A stretch of DNA of 64,000 bases, from assembly GCA_031472005.1 (NCBI GenBank), contig PZJY01000011.1, forward strand, positions 1,302,001 to 1,366,000, read 5' to 3'. Of the stretch, positions 34,010 to 46,300 are shown one piece after another (within the stretch, counting starts at the first letter, position 1; each line of letters opens with the position of its first letter). Under the pieces are notes generated by a model that saw nothing but the letters and a program-made list of their open reading frames with translations, was not told the DNA's origin and made no database searches. The position numbers and the translations under genes are program-made. This DNA comes from Tetracladium setigerum. Taxonomy: Eukaryota; Ascomycota; Leotiomycetes; Helotiales.

Positions 34010-35674
34010 ATGAACGCAACCATTTCCAGCCCTGGTGATCTGCCCGCAGGAGGAGAGAGCTCGAATGGAAAAACGTCTCTCATCCCACAAGCGTCGACAA
34101 GAACCACCCGAGATGTCTCTTCACCTCCAAACGAAACCGCCTCGGCCGACCGCGATATGGCTCGCCTAGAACGAAGCCTCGTTCGAAAGGTCGACTTGCG
34201 ATTATGCACCATAGCAGGTATTTTGTGCTCGTTGAATTTGATTGATTCGGGGATTATCTCGAGTGCAAGTGTCTCTCAAGGCTTTTTTGAGGATTTAGGA
34301 CTGGGTATTGGAAATCGTTATGTGAGAAAAAACCGAGGAAGGAAGAAGTTCCAGCTAATTGGTAGAGATAGAGCATTGCGATCATGGTGTTTACGATTGC
34401 GAGTGTGGCATTTCAACTTCCTGCTACGATTGCAGTAAGGATGTTGGGACCGAGGAGGTTGTTTGCGCTTGTTACTGTTTCGTTTGGCATTATTACTCTG
34501 GTGAGTTTGTTCTGTTATCTTTGGAAAGGGGCATCGGATCTAACATTTTGAGTTAAGTGCACCGCGTTCGTCAAGTCGTGGCAGCAAATGGTCGTACTAA
34601 GAGTGCTTCTCGGTATCACACAATCTGCTGTATTTCCCGGTTTGACTTACTTAATCTCTACATGGTATACTCGAAAGGAACAGCAGCTTCGCTTCGCGTT
34701 CTTGCAGTCCGGTGAGGTAATTGTGCTCGGTTTGGGTGGAATTCTCAATTTCGGGCTTAATAAACTGAATGGGAAGGGCTCGCTCGCAGGATGGAGGTGG
34801 ATGTTTCTTGTTCAAGGTCTCATTGCTATTGGTGAGTTTCCATTGTTGCTTACACGATTTATGGTTTTAATAGAGTATAGTAATTGGCATCGTAACCTAC
34901 TGGTGGATCGTTGATTTCCCGGAAAATGCTCATCGAAGCTTCCACTTCCTCTCCTCTGAAGAGCAGGCCCTGGCAGAAAGCCGAATTGCCAAAGACCGCG
35001 GCGACGTCAAAGCGGACGAATGGTCATGGATGAAGTGTCTAATCCATTTCAAGGATTTCAAGATCTATGGATTCGCAACCCTGTTCTTCCTCCTCAACCT
35101 CGTCAGCACAAGTCTCTCCTACTTTCTTCCCATCATCCTCAAATCCAACATGGGATTCTCCTCCGATCAATCTATCCTGCTCTCCGCCCCGCCATACTTC
35201 TACGCCGTTATTCCGGTGGTCATCTCTTCCATCGTGGGCGATCACTTCCAACTCCGTGGGCTGGTCATAACTTTCAACTGCGTTTGCACCATCACCGGTT
35301 TCGCCATGCTCGGTTTTGCCTCTCAACCAACTGCCCGCTACATTGGGACTTTTCTCGCAACAGGCGCATATATCAGTAATTGGGCCGCTCTCAATGCCTA
35401 CCAAGCGACCAATATCTGTGGACAATGGAAGCGCGCTACTTTTGCAGCAACTATTACGGCGTTTAATGGGCTGGGAGCTATAGCAGGTAGTTTTATCGTG
35501 AGGCAGAATGAAGCGCCGGGGTATGTGACTGCGGTGTGGGTTAGTATTGGGAGTCATGTTGCGATGATCGGGATTGTGGTGGTGTTTTCGGTTTATTTTT
35601 GGTGGGCGAATGACAAGGAGAGGAAGAGTAGGAAGGTATTGGAGGGGACTGTGGGCTTTAGATATACCTATTGA
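34010..35674 (+). CDS. MFS transporter, anion:cation symporter (Dal5-like) family
   Basis: Plasma-membrane permease for an organic anion (allantoate, nicotinate, vitamin or similar; the substrate cannot be told). Exons 34010-34321, 34372-34500, 34558-34831 and 34881-35674; 502 residues, normal for the family. A ~60-residue polar N-terminus ends in RKVDLRLCTIAGILCSLNLIDSG, the usual first helix. Next come RMLGPRRLF (the loop 2-3 MFS motif region), LRVLLGITQSAVFPGLTYLISTWY (helix 4 with the ACS pattern), GWRWMFLVQGLIAI, VDFPENAH, and a second half with NWAALNAYQATNICGQWKRA. Twelve helices can be traced. All splice phases close without correction. It sits between EDE1 and SLA1 with no obvious link to endocytosis. 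Confidence 0.85.
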
Positions 35675-36666
35675 GGTTATGGTGAAGAAGAGACGAGATG
35701 AACTTATCCCATGAAGTTTGACAGAAAATGAGAAATGGACAATGTTGGGTATAGGGTTGAGTATATGACACGACGAAAAAAAAGTCGTGTGTTGGACACT
35801 GTAGAATCAAGAGACAATGCTATTGAATGTCTCGATTTGTTAGTTTATTGCTGTCAGAGCAGAATTGAGACTGTTTTGCTGCCTTCTAGTGCCTGTCAAC
35901 TCTACATATATCGAACTCTCTTTCTTCTTTTGAATGCCCCCACCCACAGCTGAGTCCCATGCTGATGAGGAAGGCTTTGAGACAAAGTGTACAAATCACC
36001 CCAGAAGAAATGAAAGGTAAAGTTTTAAAGGTGCACGCTAACCTTGTCCAGTTTCAAAGGGACTGAATCGTGTACTTGTTGAAAAAATAAAATGTATCAC
36101 CAAGCATAAGCAAACAGCCTGGCAAAGGCCATGAGAACCGTATTTCAAAAGTTTTAAAGCGTAAGGAAGGGTATCCGAGGCATCTGGGGATAACTGGAAT
36201 GGATTGTTGACATCAGCTGATCAATTCCGGTTAATCTATCGGCAAAACGTTGGTAAGGTGGAGGTAATCCTTGAGCCTACGGCAGACGACAGCACCTCTT
36301 GACCATCGACTTGAGTCCAGCCTGCTGCTGGATATCAACCCAATCTCCCAGAATCCAATCTACCAGTCCAACTTTCACAGCGTGTATCACTTACTTTGGA
36401 ATTTTCTATTACTAGGTATAGGTGAGCGATTCTCCCCTATTTCCCACTACCACTTACCAACCCCTCTGAAGTTCTGTCGTCGACCTACGTCAACGTGGTT
36501 CCCAATCCTGGAAGCCGAAACCGCCGCCCTCGAGCTTCGATCAGACACGAGCTGACCAAGATTGCATGGAGAAAAACGCATGAACAAGTGGGCGGAATAA
36601 TACTTTTACACCAGCAGAACCTCCCCATCTTGAGTTGTTTGGGTCTTGCCAGAACAAACTGCAATC
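35675..36666. other. Intergenic, tandem genes
   Basis: About 1 kb between the MFS gene and SLA1. No supported gene. The last ~300 bases are probably the SLA1 5' leader (pyrimidine-rich, no in-frame ORF into the start). Confidence 0.4.
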
Positions 36667-39600
36667 ATGGGGTTCCTCGGTGTTTACAAAGCCCTCTACG
36701 ACTACGTGCCAAAATCAGAAAACGAGCTCGCTATCACTGAGGGGGACATCCTTTACATTCTAGAGAAAAGCACTGAGGATGATTGGTGGAAGGCGAAGAA
36801 GAAGGCGTCTGGAGAAGATGATGATGAGCCGACCGGATTGATCCCAAACAACTACGTGGAAGAGGTATGTCCGATCTGATGTGGAGCCTGGCCTTCATGT
36901 CGCAATACTGCGACAAATGTGCTCTGCAAAGCAAACATAACACAGCCTTTGTGACTGCAGAATGGCATGCTAATGTTTCTGTCCAGGCGCATCCAATCCA
37001 TCACGCCCGAGCTCTCTACGACTACACCAGACAAACAGATGAGGAGCTATCTTTCACAGAAGACGCCCACCTAGAGGTCTTCGATACGTCAGACCCAGAT
37101 TGGATATTAGTTGGTTTGGATGGAGAATTTGGCTTTGCGCCATCCAACTATATAGATGCTCAGGGGGAGGCAGCCCCAGCACCCGCGGCGGCTGTCTCTG
37201 CAACTCCTTCACTCCCACAACGACCTGTTCTTCCAGAGAGAAATTCACAGTCTTCGTCGGAGCCAGCATCTCCTCCGCTTTCGTCCCAGCCAAATCCGGC
37301 GGCAGCGCTGGCAAATGTGCTGCAATCGCGAAAGACGTCTGCCCCACCAGCTCGAGCGGCGCAATATACCCCTGAGGCTTCCGATGAAGAGGATGCTGCT
37401 CCAACACTCCCTACTCGTCCTATCTCGCAGTCGCGGCCAACTCCCATTGATACTGGAATGTCAAGAGATGATTATGGGGCTCAACTAGATACTCCTGGTG
37501 CGAGATCCTCCCCATCTTACAGCCGGGCTTACAACGGTAGAGATGAAGAAGATGCACGACAGTCTCCCGGAGGCTTTCATATGTACAACATCAACGAGAT
37601 GGTATCTGTTATGGGTAAACGAAAGAAAATGCCAACAACTCTTGGAATCAATATTGGCACCGGTGTGATCATGATTGCTCCTGAGAAAGCCAAAGATGGT
37701 CCTGAGCAAAAATGGACTGCTGAAAAATTGGCACACTACTCTATTGAAGGGAAGCATGTTTTCCTTGAGCTGGTCAGGCCAAGCAAGAGCTTGGACTTTC
37801 ACGCTGGAGCAAAGGATACAGCTCATGAAATCGTCGCTGCTTTGGGAGAACTTGCTGGTGCCGTACGAGCCGAAGGATTAAAGGAGATAATAATGGCTGG
37901 CACTGGTCAAGAAGTGAAGAAAGGACAAGTTCTTTATGATTTCATGGCCCAAGGAGACGACGAAGTTACGGTAGCTGTTGGGGATGAGGTAATTATTGTT
38001 GACGACATGAAGAGTGAAGAGTGGTGGCAAGTCCGTCGATTGCGAAATGGTAAAGAAGGAGTGGTTCCGAGCAGCTATATTGAAATCACTGGCACAATGC
38101 CAAATCCTTCAAAGTCCGGGCTCAATGCGGGCAAATCGACAGTGGAGCAGAACAGGCTTGAGGAGGAGAGACTTGCGAAGGAATCTCTAAGGGCCGCGAG
38201 AAGAGAGGAGGATTCGAGAGGGTCAGAGGTAGGCCCTGGAATGCGGTTACCCGAAAGGGGCAGCAGCCTGACGAGTAGAGACAATGGTAACACTCAAGGA
38301 CAGCAGAAAAGCAGACGGGATAGCGGTCGTCAGGAAGGAGGGTCGAAAACCACCAAAGCCAGTAAGTTTCAAGGGTCATTTTGGAAAGGAACCATTTACT
38401 AACACTTCCAGAACCTGATGCTTCGAAAATCCGAACTTGGACCGATCGCTCCAATTCATTCCGTGTTGACGCCCAGTTTCTGGCACTGAAAGATGGAAAG
38501 ATCAACCTACACAAGCTGAACGGAGTCAAGATCGCAGTCCCAGTCACCAAGATGTCGATAGAAGATTTGGAATATGTTGAAAGAATGACTGGTGTCTCTC
38601 TAGATGAGGATAAGCCACTATCGGATATCAAGAAGAGGCAAAAGCAACGAGATGGAGCACCAAGTGGAGCCGGGCCACTATTGAAAGGCCTCAAAAGCCA
38701 GAGTATGACTGGTTCCAATTCTTCCTTGCTTGCGATGTTGCCGTGGGGCTCTGCGAACGATACGCCCAGGCTTTCCAGAAGGACTCGATGGATGAGAGTG
38801 TTTTACCCGATGTCGACTCGACTATTCTTCGAAATCTCGGCATACGTGAAGGAGATATCATCAAGTGTATGAGGTTCCTTGACAAGAAATTCGCACGGTC
38901 TGGGAAGCGAAACGTTAGCTTTGGTGGTGAAGAGGTCATGGGCGATGGGGAAGGAGGCGGTCTGTTTTCTGGCCCTGGCGGAACTCTCAGAAACAACACT
39001 CGCAAAGGTCGTCCAGCTCCGGCTGTCCAAACCAGCGATACCGTGGATGCCAAAGCCTTCTCACAAGAACCCAAGGAAAAGCCCGCGCCTGAAGGTGTGG
39101 CCACTCCTCTTGCTTCTGTGCCTCCTCCAGTACAAAAAGATGTGGTGCGCACTGGATTTGACGATGATGCTTGGGATGTTAAGCCATCAAAACAAACACC
39201 ACAAGCTACCGCCAGCCAGCCATCTCAAGCAGCCCCTGCATCTGCGCCTGCTCCCACTCCCCAGCAACCGGCTTTGACAGGTAGCATGCAAGAACTGTCC
39301 CTTTTATCGCAGCCACTAGAGCCCATCAGAGCCCAGCCCACCGCTCCACCGCAACCGACCTCACAACCGCAACCACAGGCTCAGGCTCAAGCTCCGCAAG
39401 GACCGGCTGCTGTTACACCTTCTTTCTTCGCCGGAATTGGTGGTCAACAAACGGGTTTACCTCAACAGCAGACTGGTGCCAATACTCAGTTTACTCCTCA
39501 GATAGGTGCGCAAGTTAACAACATTGCCCGTCAACGACCACAACCTCCCCAATTTCAACCTCAGCAAGGTTCTTTGTTGATCCCCGCTCCACCAAACCGA

Positions 39601-40384
39601 CCATTGTCTGCCCCTCTAGCGCCTCAGATGAACTCATTCAGTCTTCCTCCTCTCCAACCACAAATTACTGGTATGCAAAACTCTGCCGGATATCAAACTA
39701 ATATCGCTCCACCCGGACAAAGCCTGAACGAACTTCAAATGAGGCAACAGTTTACTGCGTACAATAACATGCAAAATGGACAGAATATAGGAGCTTTAAA
39801 CCAAGGACAAGGCTTCCCTAACCAGTTCAATACCGGCGCGCCGAATGGTTTCCAATACCCAATGCAAACTGGCATTCCTCAGCAACAGATGGGCCAACAG
39901 ATGCCACAACAGCAGATGCCTCAGCCAACAGGCTTCATGAACAACACCGGCGGTCCTTTTGCAGACCAGCGCAATCAACAGTTCTCTCCAATTCAAGCAA
40001 ATCCAACTGGCTTCCAAAGTTCTTTCGCGCCACCTCAGCAGCAATTTCCTCAACCAACTGGTGTCAATGCCTTCCTGCCTCCGGCGTTGCAGCCCCAGAT
40101 CACTGGTATGCCGTCTCAGCAGCAGAATGGCTTCAACTCAAGTTTCCCTGTACCACCTATGCCACCCATGCCTCAAAACTTGACGACCCCGGCCCCGTTG
40201 ATTCCCCAGAAGACTGGACCTCCACCGCCGGTGAGATTTGGCACAACAAACAAGATCATGCCACAGCCGACTGGACGGAGAGCAAATCTGTCTCAAGCAA
40301 GTAAGTACCTCTTGATTCCATCTGTTAAAATGCCAATGAGATCCTAACAACTGAACAGCTCCTCAAAATCCATTTGGTTTCTAG
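36667..40384 (+). CDS. SLA1: Endocytic adaptor / actin regulator Sla1 (frame break)
   Basis: Links cargo and clathrin to Las17/WASP-driven actin assembly at endocytic sites. Exons 36667-36864, 36987-38361, 38412-40300 and 40359-40384; about 1162 residues. Order: SH3-1 (KALYDYVPKSENEL onward), SH3-2 (RALYDYTRQTDEEL onward), a PH-like middle region, SH3-3 (VLYDFMAQGDDEVTV onward), SHD1 cargo-binding domain (IRTWTDRSNSFRVDAQFLAL), SHD2/SAM-like domain (YDWFQFFLACDVAVGLCERY), then a Gln/Pro tail. The tail carries LxxQxTG motifs, the Ark1/Prk1 kinase target: LPQQQTG, LQPQITG (twice) and LIPQKTG. It ends NPFGF. Between SHD1 and SHD2 the frame drops one base (about 38640-38680; GGG at 38672-38674 is a candidate). 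The last coding exon is only 26 bases. Confidence 0.93.
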
Positions 40385-40790
40385 GCTACATTCATTCGTG
40401 GTGTTGGCGGCTCTCTTTATATATGTTTCCCCCCGTTCTTCGCATTCAGAGGCCAGCATTTGTTCAATTCTGTAGATTAGTTGCGTTATTCAGAAGGACG
40501 TGGATAGCGGATGCATCCTTCTTCAACCACTTTGTCGTGTGTTCCTTTCAGTGCAAATAATTCATGAAATATATATCAAACCAATCCAAACTTCGAATCC
40601 ATTGGCCAGGGACAGTTTGAGGTGGGATAAGATCCTGATGGTGCATGTCTTTCTTTCCAGCCTCTTTCTTGGTTCGTATCTCGTTCCTTGTACTCGGGCT
40701 TACGGTAGGGCTGGTTGTCGTTTTTAGGTTTGTGTAGAAGTGCAGTAGACTTCGTGGGTGATGGTGATGTGGTCGTCGACTCGTCATACC

Positions 40791-40806
40791 CGAGATAAGT
40801 ATCTCG
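40791..40806. repeat. 16-base inverted repeat
   Basis: CGAGATA-AG-TATCTCG: 7-base arms around two bases, containing outward-facing GATA words. Possible paired GATA-factor site or chance. Confidence 0.5.
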
Positions 40807-40870
40807 ACGCAATTACCTCGAGGAGGCCCTGCCGCCAGTATTTCCAGACGAAATACGATGGGTTTCTCCG

Positions 40871-40889
40871 AATCAGATTTGATCTGATT
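40871..40889. repeat. 19-base inverted repeat
   Basis: AATCAGAT-TTG-ATCTGATT: 8-base arms around three bases. It lies 65 bases after the previous inverted repeat, which makes coincidence a little less likely. No factor assigned. Confidence 0.5.
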
Positions 40890-41468
40890 ACGGCACCAAT
40901 CACCCCCTTGCTCCCACCTGCTAAATGTGTCGTCCCTACGGTCCCTTGTGGGGCTGTTGTCTAGGGCGTCGCGTCGCACCTTTATTTATTCGTGGCCTTG
41001 TGCCGTGTTGTTCACTGCCAAGAGCCCCAAGAGACCTAAAAATTGCTTAAACGAGGAACAGAGCGAGCGAGTGCGAGCCCTGCGAGTACGAGTGCGAAGT
41101 ATCAAAAGTCCAATTGGTGCAACCGCTACACAAAGATGCGATTAATGCGATCCCCAGACCATGGAAGGAGAGCTTAAATCCTTGACGGGACCCATTTTAG
41201 CACTTCACTAGATTAATAGAATGTCTGAGGCTTCGTCAATGCCAAGGCTTGGAATATGGTCTCCCTTTCTATTTAGACCTCTGGGGGAGGACCTCTAAAT
41301 CTCCATTCTCTTCCAGCTTCTTCTCCATCTTACATCCTATCTACAAATCTCCTCACATTCCTCATTTCCACTTCTCGAATTCAGAGTAATCACAATTTGA
41401 ATTGACCGTTTCGAACTTTTCACCACTCTCCCAAACTCCCCGACTTCCAAGCCACCACATCCGACAGT

Positions 41469-42586
41469 ATGGCACCAACTTCTTTCCACAAAATCAAGCT
41501 ATGGCTACACACTTGCGCATTTCTTCTCATGGTTGGTGCACTCGGAGTTGCCCTCATCATCACAATGAACCCCGTCATGCTAGGTGGCGCGAAGCGAACT
41601 CCCATGGCAGCCCGAGTTGGGATGAGTATGGTAAGTCTTTACTACCTACCCCTCATCTATCCAGATATTATTCATCCCATCCAATCCAACTGAAGTTTTA
41701 GCTAACTCAAATTGTTCAATCAAAACAGGCAGGCAAAGGTCTCCTCTTCCTCACATATCAGGTCTTAACCGAAAATGTCCGTGTCTGCAAACGATTCGCC
41801 AGCACGAAGGCGAATAAGATTTTAAACATCATTGAGACGCTCGCTTGGCCCGCTGCTTGTGGTGTCACTGTATATGGAATCATGCAATTTTGCATTGGCA
41901 TTAGTTGCACGCTCAGTTGGGTTATGGTTCCTTTGACTGCGATCTTGGCGTATGTTTTCCTACCCCAAAGGGTTTTATACCACAGAGAACGAAGACTGAT
42001 GATGGAAATAGTATCATCTCTGGATTCTCAGCTTGGATTTCCATCAAGGAACATGCCCGATTCAAGGCTACTGGGCAAAAGCCTGGGGACAGTAAGTAAA
42101 CAACAAGTCTTCTCACATCTCATCTCATACCTTTGCAAATGAAATCTAACTCCCGCTCTCTCATAGTGGTCCTGGAAACCATGAACAGCGAAGACAGCAA
42201 CAAAGCATTCAACACAAGCGTCAACAGCAGCGCACCCATTTCCCAAACTCCAAGCACATCCCAAACACCAGCTCCCATTTACCACCAATCCCAATCCTAC
42301 AACAGCCAGCAACAAAGACAGCACTACAACCAGCGACAGCAAGAACATTACGAACACAACCAACCTCAGCATTACCAACAGCAGAGCTATCGGCCGCAAC
42401 AGCAGCAGCAGCAGTACGGGAGTCGGCGTTGAAAGGAAACTACCTAAACCTACTACGGACATGACGGTTAATAATCAAGGTGGGGGGAGGATCTCGATAG
42501 ATGATACGGTTTCTTTTGTTTGGGGGAATTACTTTGAGATTGATGAAGGAAATGGGATGGTTAGAATTGCGCATGAGATGCCTTAA
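41469..42586 (+). CDS. Small multi-pass membrane protein with low-complexity tail (frame uncertain)
   Basis: No named family recognised. Exons 41469-41630, 41729-41949, 42012-42091 and one starting at 42167. The N-terminal ~150 residues hold three or four hydrophobic segments: CAFLLMVGALGVALIITM, ETLAWPAACGVTVYGIMQF and SWVMVPLTAILAIISGFSAW. After 42167 all three frames stay open across a repeat-rich stretch (CAGCAG-type). The spliced frame gives a Gln/Tyr-rich tail with a stop at 42432. A different frame beyond 42420 encodes a plausible conserved end (GRISIDDTVSFVWGNYFEID) with a stop at 42586. Missing bases in G runs (for example 42085-42088) could connect them, as in neighbouring genes, but the exact tail cannot be fixed from sequence alone. 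Confidence 0.6.
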
Positions 42587-43322
42587 CATTAAACAGAGGA
42601 CATCCGGGAGGGTTTATTAGCGTTTGGGAGCTTTGAAGCCTTTTTTTCTTTTTGCTTTGTTGTTTATATGTTTCAAAAGTAGCGAGCTGGGAGGAATCGA
42701 AGCATAAATTAGAGATGGATATATCCGTAGATGGATTGTTAGATTTAGGCGAAGAGAAAATGAGACAGTATAGATAAAATAAATCAAAATACCAGATATC
42801 AAGATTACATTCCAAATCCAATCCCCGTCCATCTTGTCCTTGCTTGGTTGAATATTGATTATTGTAGCCCTCTAATTCGAACATCACTGCCAATTCTCCA
42901 CTATAACATTCACCGAACTTGGAAGTAAAGATGTGACGTGCTTTTCTAGCATAGCGAGTGGAAACACTCAATAAGGCACAAAATGCCTGGTAAAGCACAC
43001 GTCATGAAGGATTACCACCTACCCGTCTTCCCCTAACAACCCCCCAAAAAGAGGATTACAAATTTCGTACCCCAGTCTGGCCTGCGAATACCCGGGTTGC
43101 AGATTTTTGAATTCAACATGATTTTGGATTCACGAGTTAAGGCGACACAGACATCAGACATTCTATGAGAATCATTGTCTTTGTTTGGTGCAATGTTGCG
43201 TAAATTCTATTCAGTCAAAGGTGCATGATATCACCCCCAAAGCTCCTGGTCTTCGTATACCAATCATCCCCGTTACCATCCAATCCACTGATCACGTAAT
43301 GAATAAACTACTTTCCAAACCC
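42587..43322. other. Convergent intergenic region
   Basis: Between the membrane-protein gene (+) and the AMP deaminase stop (-). AT-rich; no gene seen. Confidence 0.4.
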
Positions 43323-46300
43323 TCAATTGTCACTTCCCCCGGCCTCCTCCATCTCATAATCACTGGTCTCCTCCTCCTCCTCCTCGTCATCCTCGTCCAC
43401 CTTTCTCTCCTTACCCTTAATACTAGACTCACCTCTTCTCGACGTCCCAATACTAGCCAGATCATCAGTCTCGCTCTGGCTGCTCTTCCTCACCACACTA
43501 TCCTTTCTCTGCTTCCTACTGACCAGACCAGGGAAGATCCTCGGCTCACTGGCTGAGAGATGCAAGTCTCCAAATCCTTCTACGGGCCAAGAGGATTCTC
43601 TCGAGAGCCCAGAGAGATGTGGGGACGATAGGAGTGGGTTGTGGATCTGCTCTTTGCTCGAAATTTGCTGGAAATTGGGACTGCTTTGTAGTTGAGTGTC
43701 GAGAGTCATTTGGGAGTGAGAGGTGGGAATACGAGCAGCCTGAGCTGGAAATTGTTGATATGCTTGAGCTGGTGGCTCGGTTTGCATTGTCGTTGCAAGA
43801 GAGTGATTTGTCTTCATAGATGAGGTAGGTGAAGACGGGCGTTGCTGGTGCTGCGATTGGTAGTTGTCATGCTCCAGGATTTTGCTAGTTGAAGCGGTGG
43901 TTGGTTGAGATTCAGCGGTATGTTGAGCACTAGCCGTGTATCGATCGATCCTGTAAGTGTTAGCACACACAAACTCTACCACAAATGATGTGGAATTTGA
44001 CATACATTGAGAGCTCCTGTAGCAAAGTTTCATGCCTGAAACCCTCTCGGATATTTGGCACATTACTTTTTGCCATGTCATTACCAATAACACCGGGAAG
44101 ATGGAAATCCTGACCAAGCCATCTTTGCTTGACGGTGTACTCAAATCCACTCTGTTTGACCGAGTTCTTCGCCAACTCGCACATATCTACAGCACTAAGC
44201 TTGTAGATCTGTGCAGCAACAGAATACTCCTCAATAAGAGGCTCCTTAGTAAAGGCAAATTGGAGAGGATCATCCGTGGAAAGCGAGACGTTCAATCCTC
44301 GCTTGAAATATTGCAAGAAAGGATTTCTCTCATATGCTAAGAACAGGGCATTGTTGCTCAGCGGTGACATTGCCACTCCGATCTGGTCGAGATAGAAAAT
44401 GTATTGCAGCAATGGGACTTTTCGTAGCAACAAGCCGTGACTGATGCTATGACAACAAAGAACAGCCGCGGCTAAATGATCAGTATCTCCTGCTTCACCA
44501 CAATGTGGACGAAGTAAGAAAGTATTGAAACCTCGTTGCTTCCGCCAGACGTTCAAAGACGACATGTTAGCAAAGATGTAATAGATCCAGTAGCTGTAAG
44601 GCGGATTCTGCTTCGAGTCCCAGACTTTTGGCACTGGAAACTTGCGGTACAACCGACGTTCAGGCTTGCTTTCATCATCGACACTGTCAAATCCGATAAC
44701 TCGTTGCAAGAATACATGCAATTTTGGATGGCTTGAAGGATCTTTCGTCACTTCGAAAAGAGGCTGGAAGAGATTAATAATCACTTGTTCGAAGTTGTCC
44801 ATCAAACCCGTCGATTTGTAAACATCGAACAATCGAGGTACTTGAATGAGCCAGCGGACGTTGTGTGAGAACAGCTTGTTATCCACAACCCATGCTGCGA
44901 GTTTGTCCCATTCGTCAATGGAGCGTCCATAGACAGAGATACGCCACTCAACCATTTGATACTTGCTTGACTCAAGATCAGATATGACTTCTTTGGTGAT
45001 CTCAGCAAGATATCGGCCATTGATGAAGTTGTCCGTCTTGAGGAAAATAGTTCTCAATCTCGACTCTCCAATTGGATTATATTTGAGATTAAACTTGTCG
45101 AATCGATGGAAGGAATCGGTATGAGCCTTTGAGAATTAATTGAAGTCAACTCACAGCATTCACAAGGAAAACTTACATGCATATCAAGCGTATCAATACT
45201 CAGATCATATGCCGTCAAATTAATACTCTGGAAAACTTCCTGCAAAGTTAAATGCTTGCCATCCCGAAACATCACCACCTCATCTGGACATTTCTTCATC
45301 TTACTCTTAATAAATCGGAGCAAATGCTTCTGATTCATACAAGCGGAGTGATGAACGTGAGTATCGACCTTTCGGACATTGTAGAAGTCTCGATGGGGTA
45401 CTCGTTTACTGTCTGCCATCTCTTGATACTCATTAAGGAGAACATAGAGGTTCATCTTTCCTTCGAGATATTGCAAACGACGGAAAGCAAAACTCTTGCT
45501 TGGTCCGTCCGAGGACACATTAAGAATCTCATCTAAATCTGTATAAAATTCTCGAAGAGTTGGAATGTTGATAACCGGCTCATCGAGCTCATCCGCCTCG
45601 GAGTTTTCATAAACTTGATACACACCGTTCTCATCCAGCCGGAAAGCCATCTCGCCAGCAGTGGGCAAAGGCAAGAGATCGTCCATATCAAAATCTTCAC
45701 CAATATTTTGACCTGGCTTCCGCTTTGGCTTTGGAGGCTTGGCAACATGTGGACTCTGTGGGAGCTGAGAGGAGCTGGCATTTCTGGTGTGATCACCTCC
45801 TCTTGTTTGAGGTCTTTCTTGCGGGAGAACCATACTGTTTGACATACTCCCAGCCTGGCTGTTCATGCCATTTGTGGCACTGTTGCGGTCCTTCTCCTCG
45901 TACCAAGCGGGCTCTGGCGGGGGTGGATAGATGTTCCAATTCGGTTCATCCTTAGGGTTGTCGCCCTCCTGTTGCAGCGAGAGACGAATGTACTTGTGAC
46001 GCTTGTCTAGAGTCTTTTGGATATTGGTGTAAATCGCGTTCAGTTCCGATGTAACATGGGAGTCGCTGGGCGCAAATCCTCCAGCGCCGGTCCCCACTCC
46101 AACTCCAGCACCAGCACCGTGTATTCCTTGCTCCTCCAATGCAGGTTTAGGCTCGTGTGGAACATCTGGATGAGCTTTGTGATCCCTCGCTGCCAGGTCT
46201 GCTCGAAGAAGACTTTCAGTTCGGTGGAAAGACAACGGGCTTTGGACCATTGAAGGCTCTTGAATAATAGTGCTTTCAGGACTCTTGTTTGGATCTGCCA

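Larger units (their letters stand above)
40385..41468. other. Intergenic, tandem genes
   Basis: SLA1 3' flank and the next promoter. No gene supported. It contains two short perfect inverted repeats (separate entries) and a GCGAG-rich stretch near 41060-41100. Confidence 0.4.
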
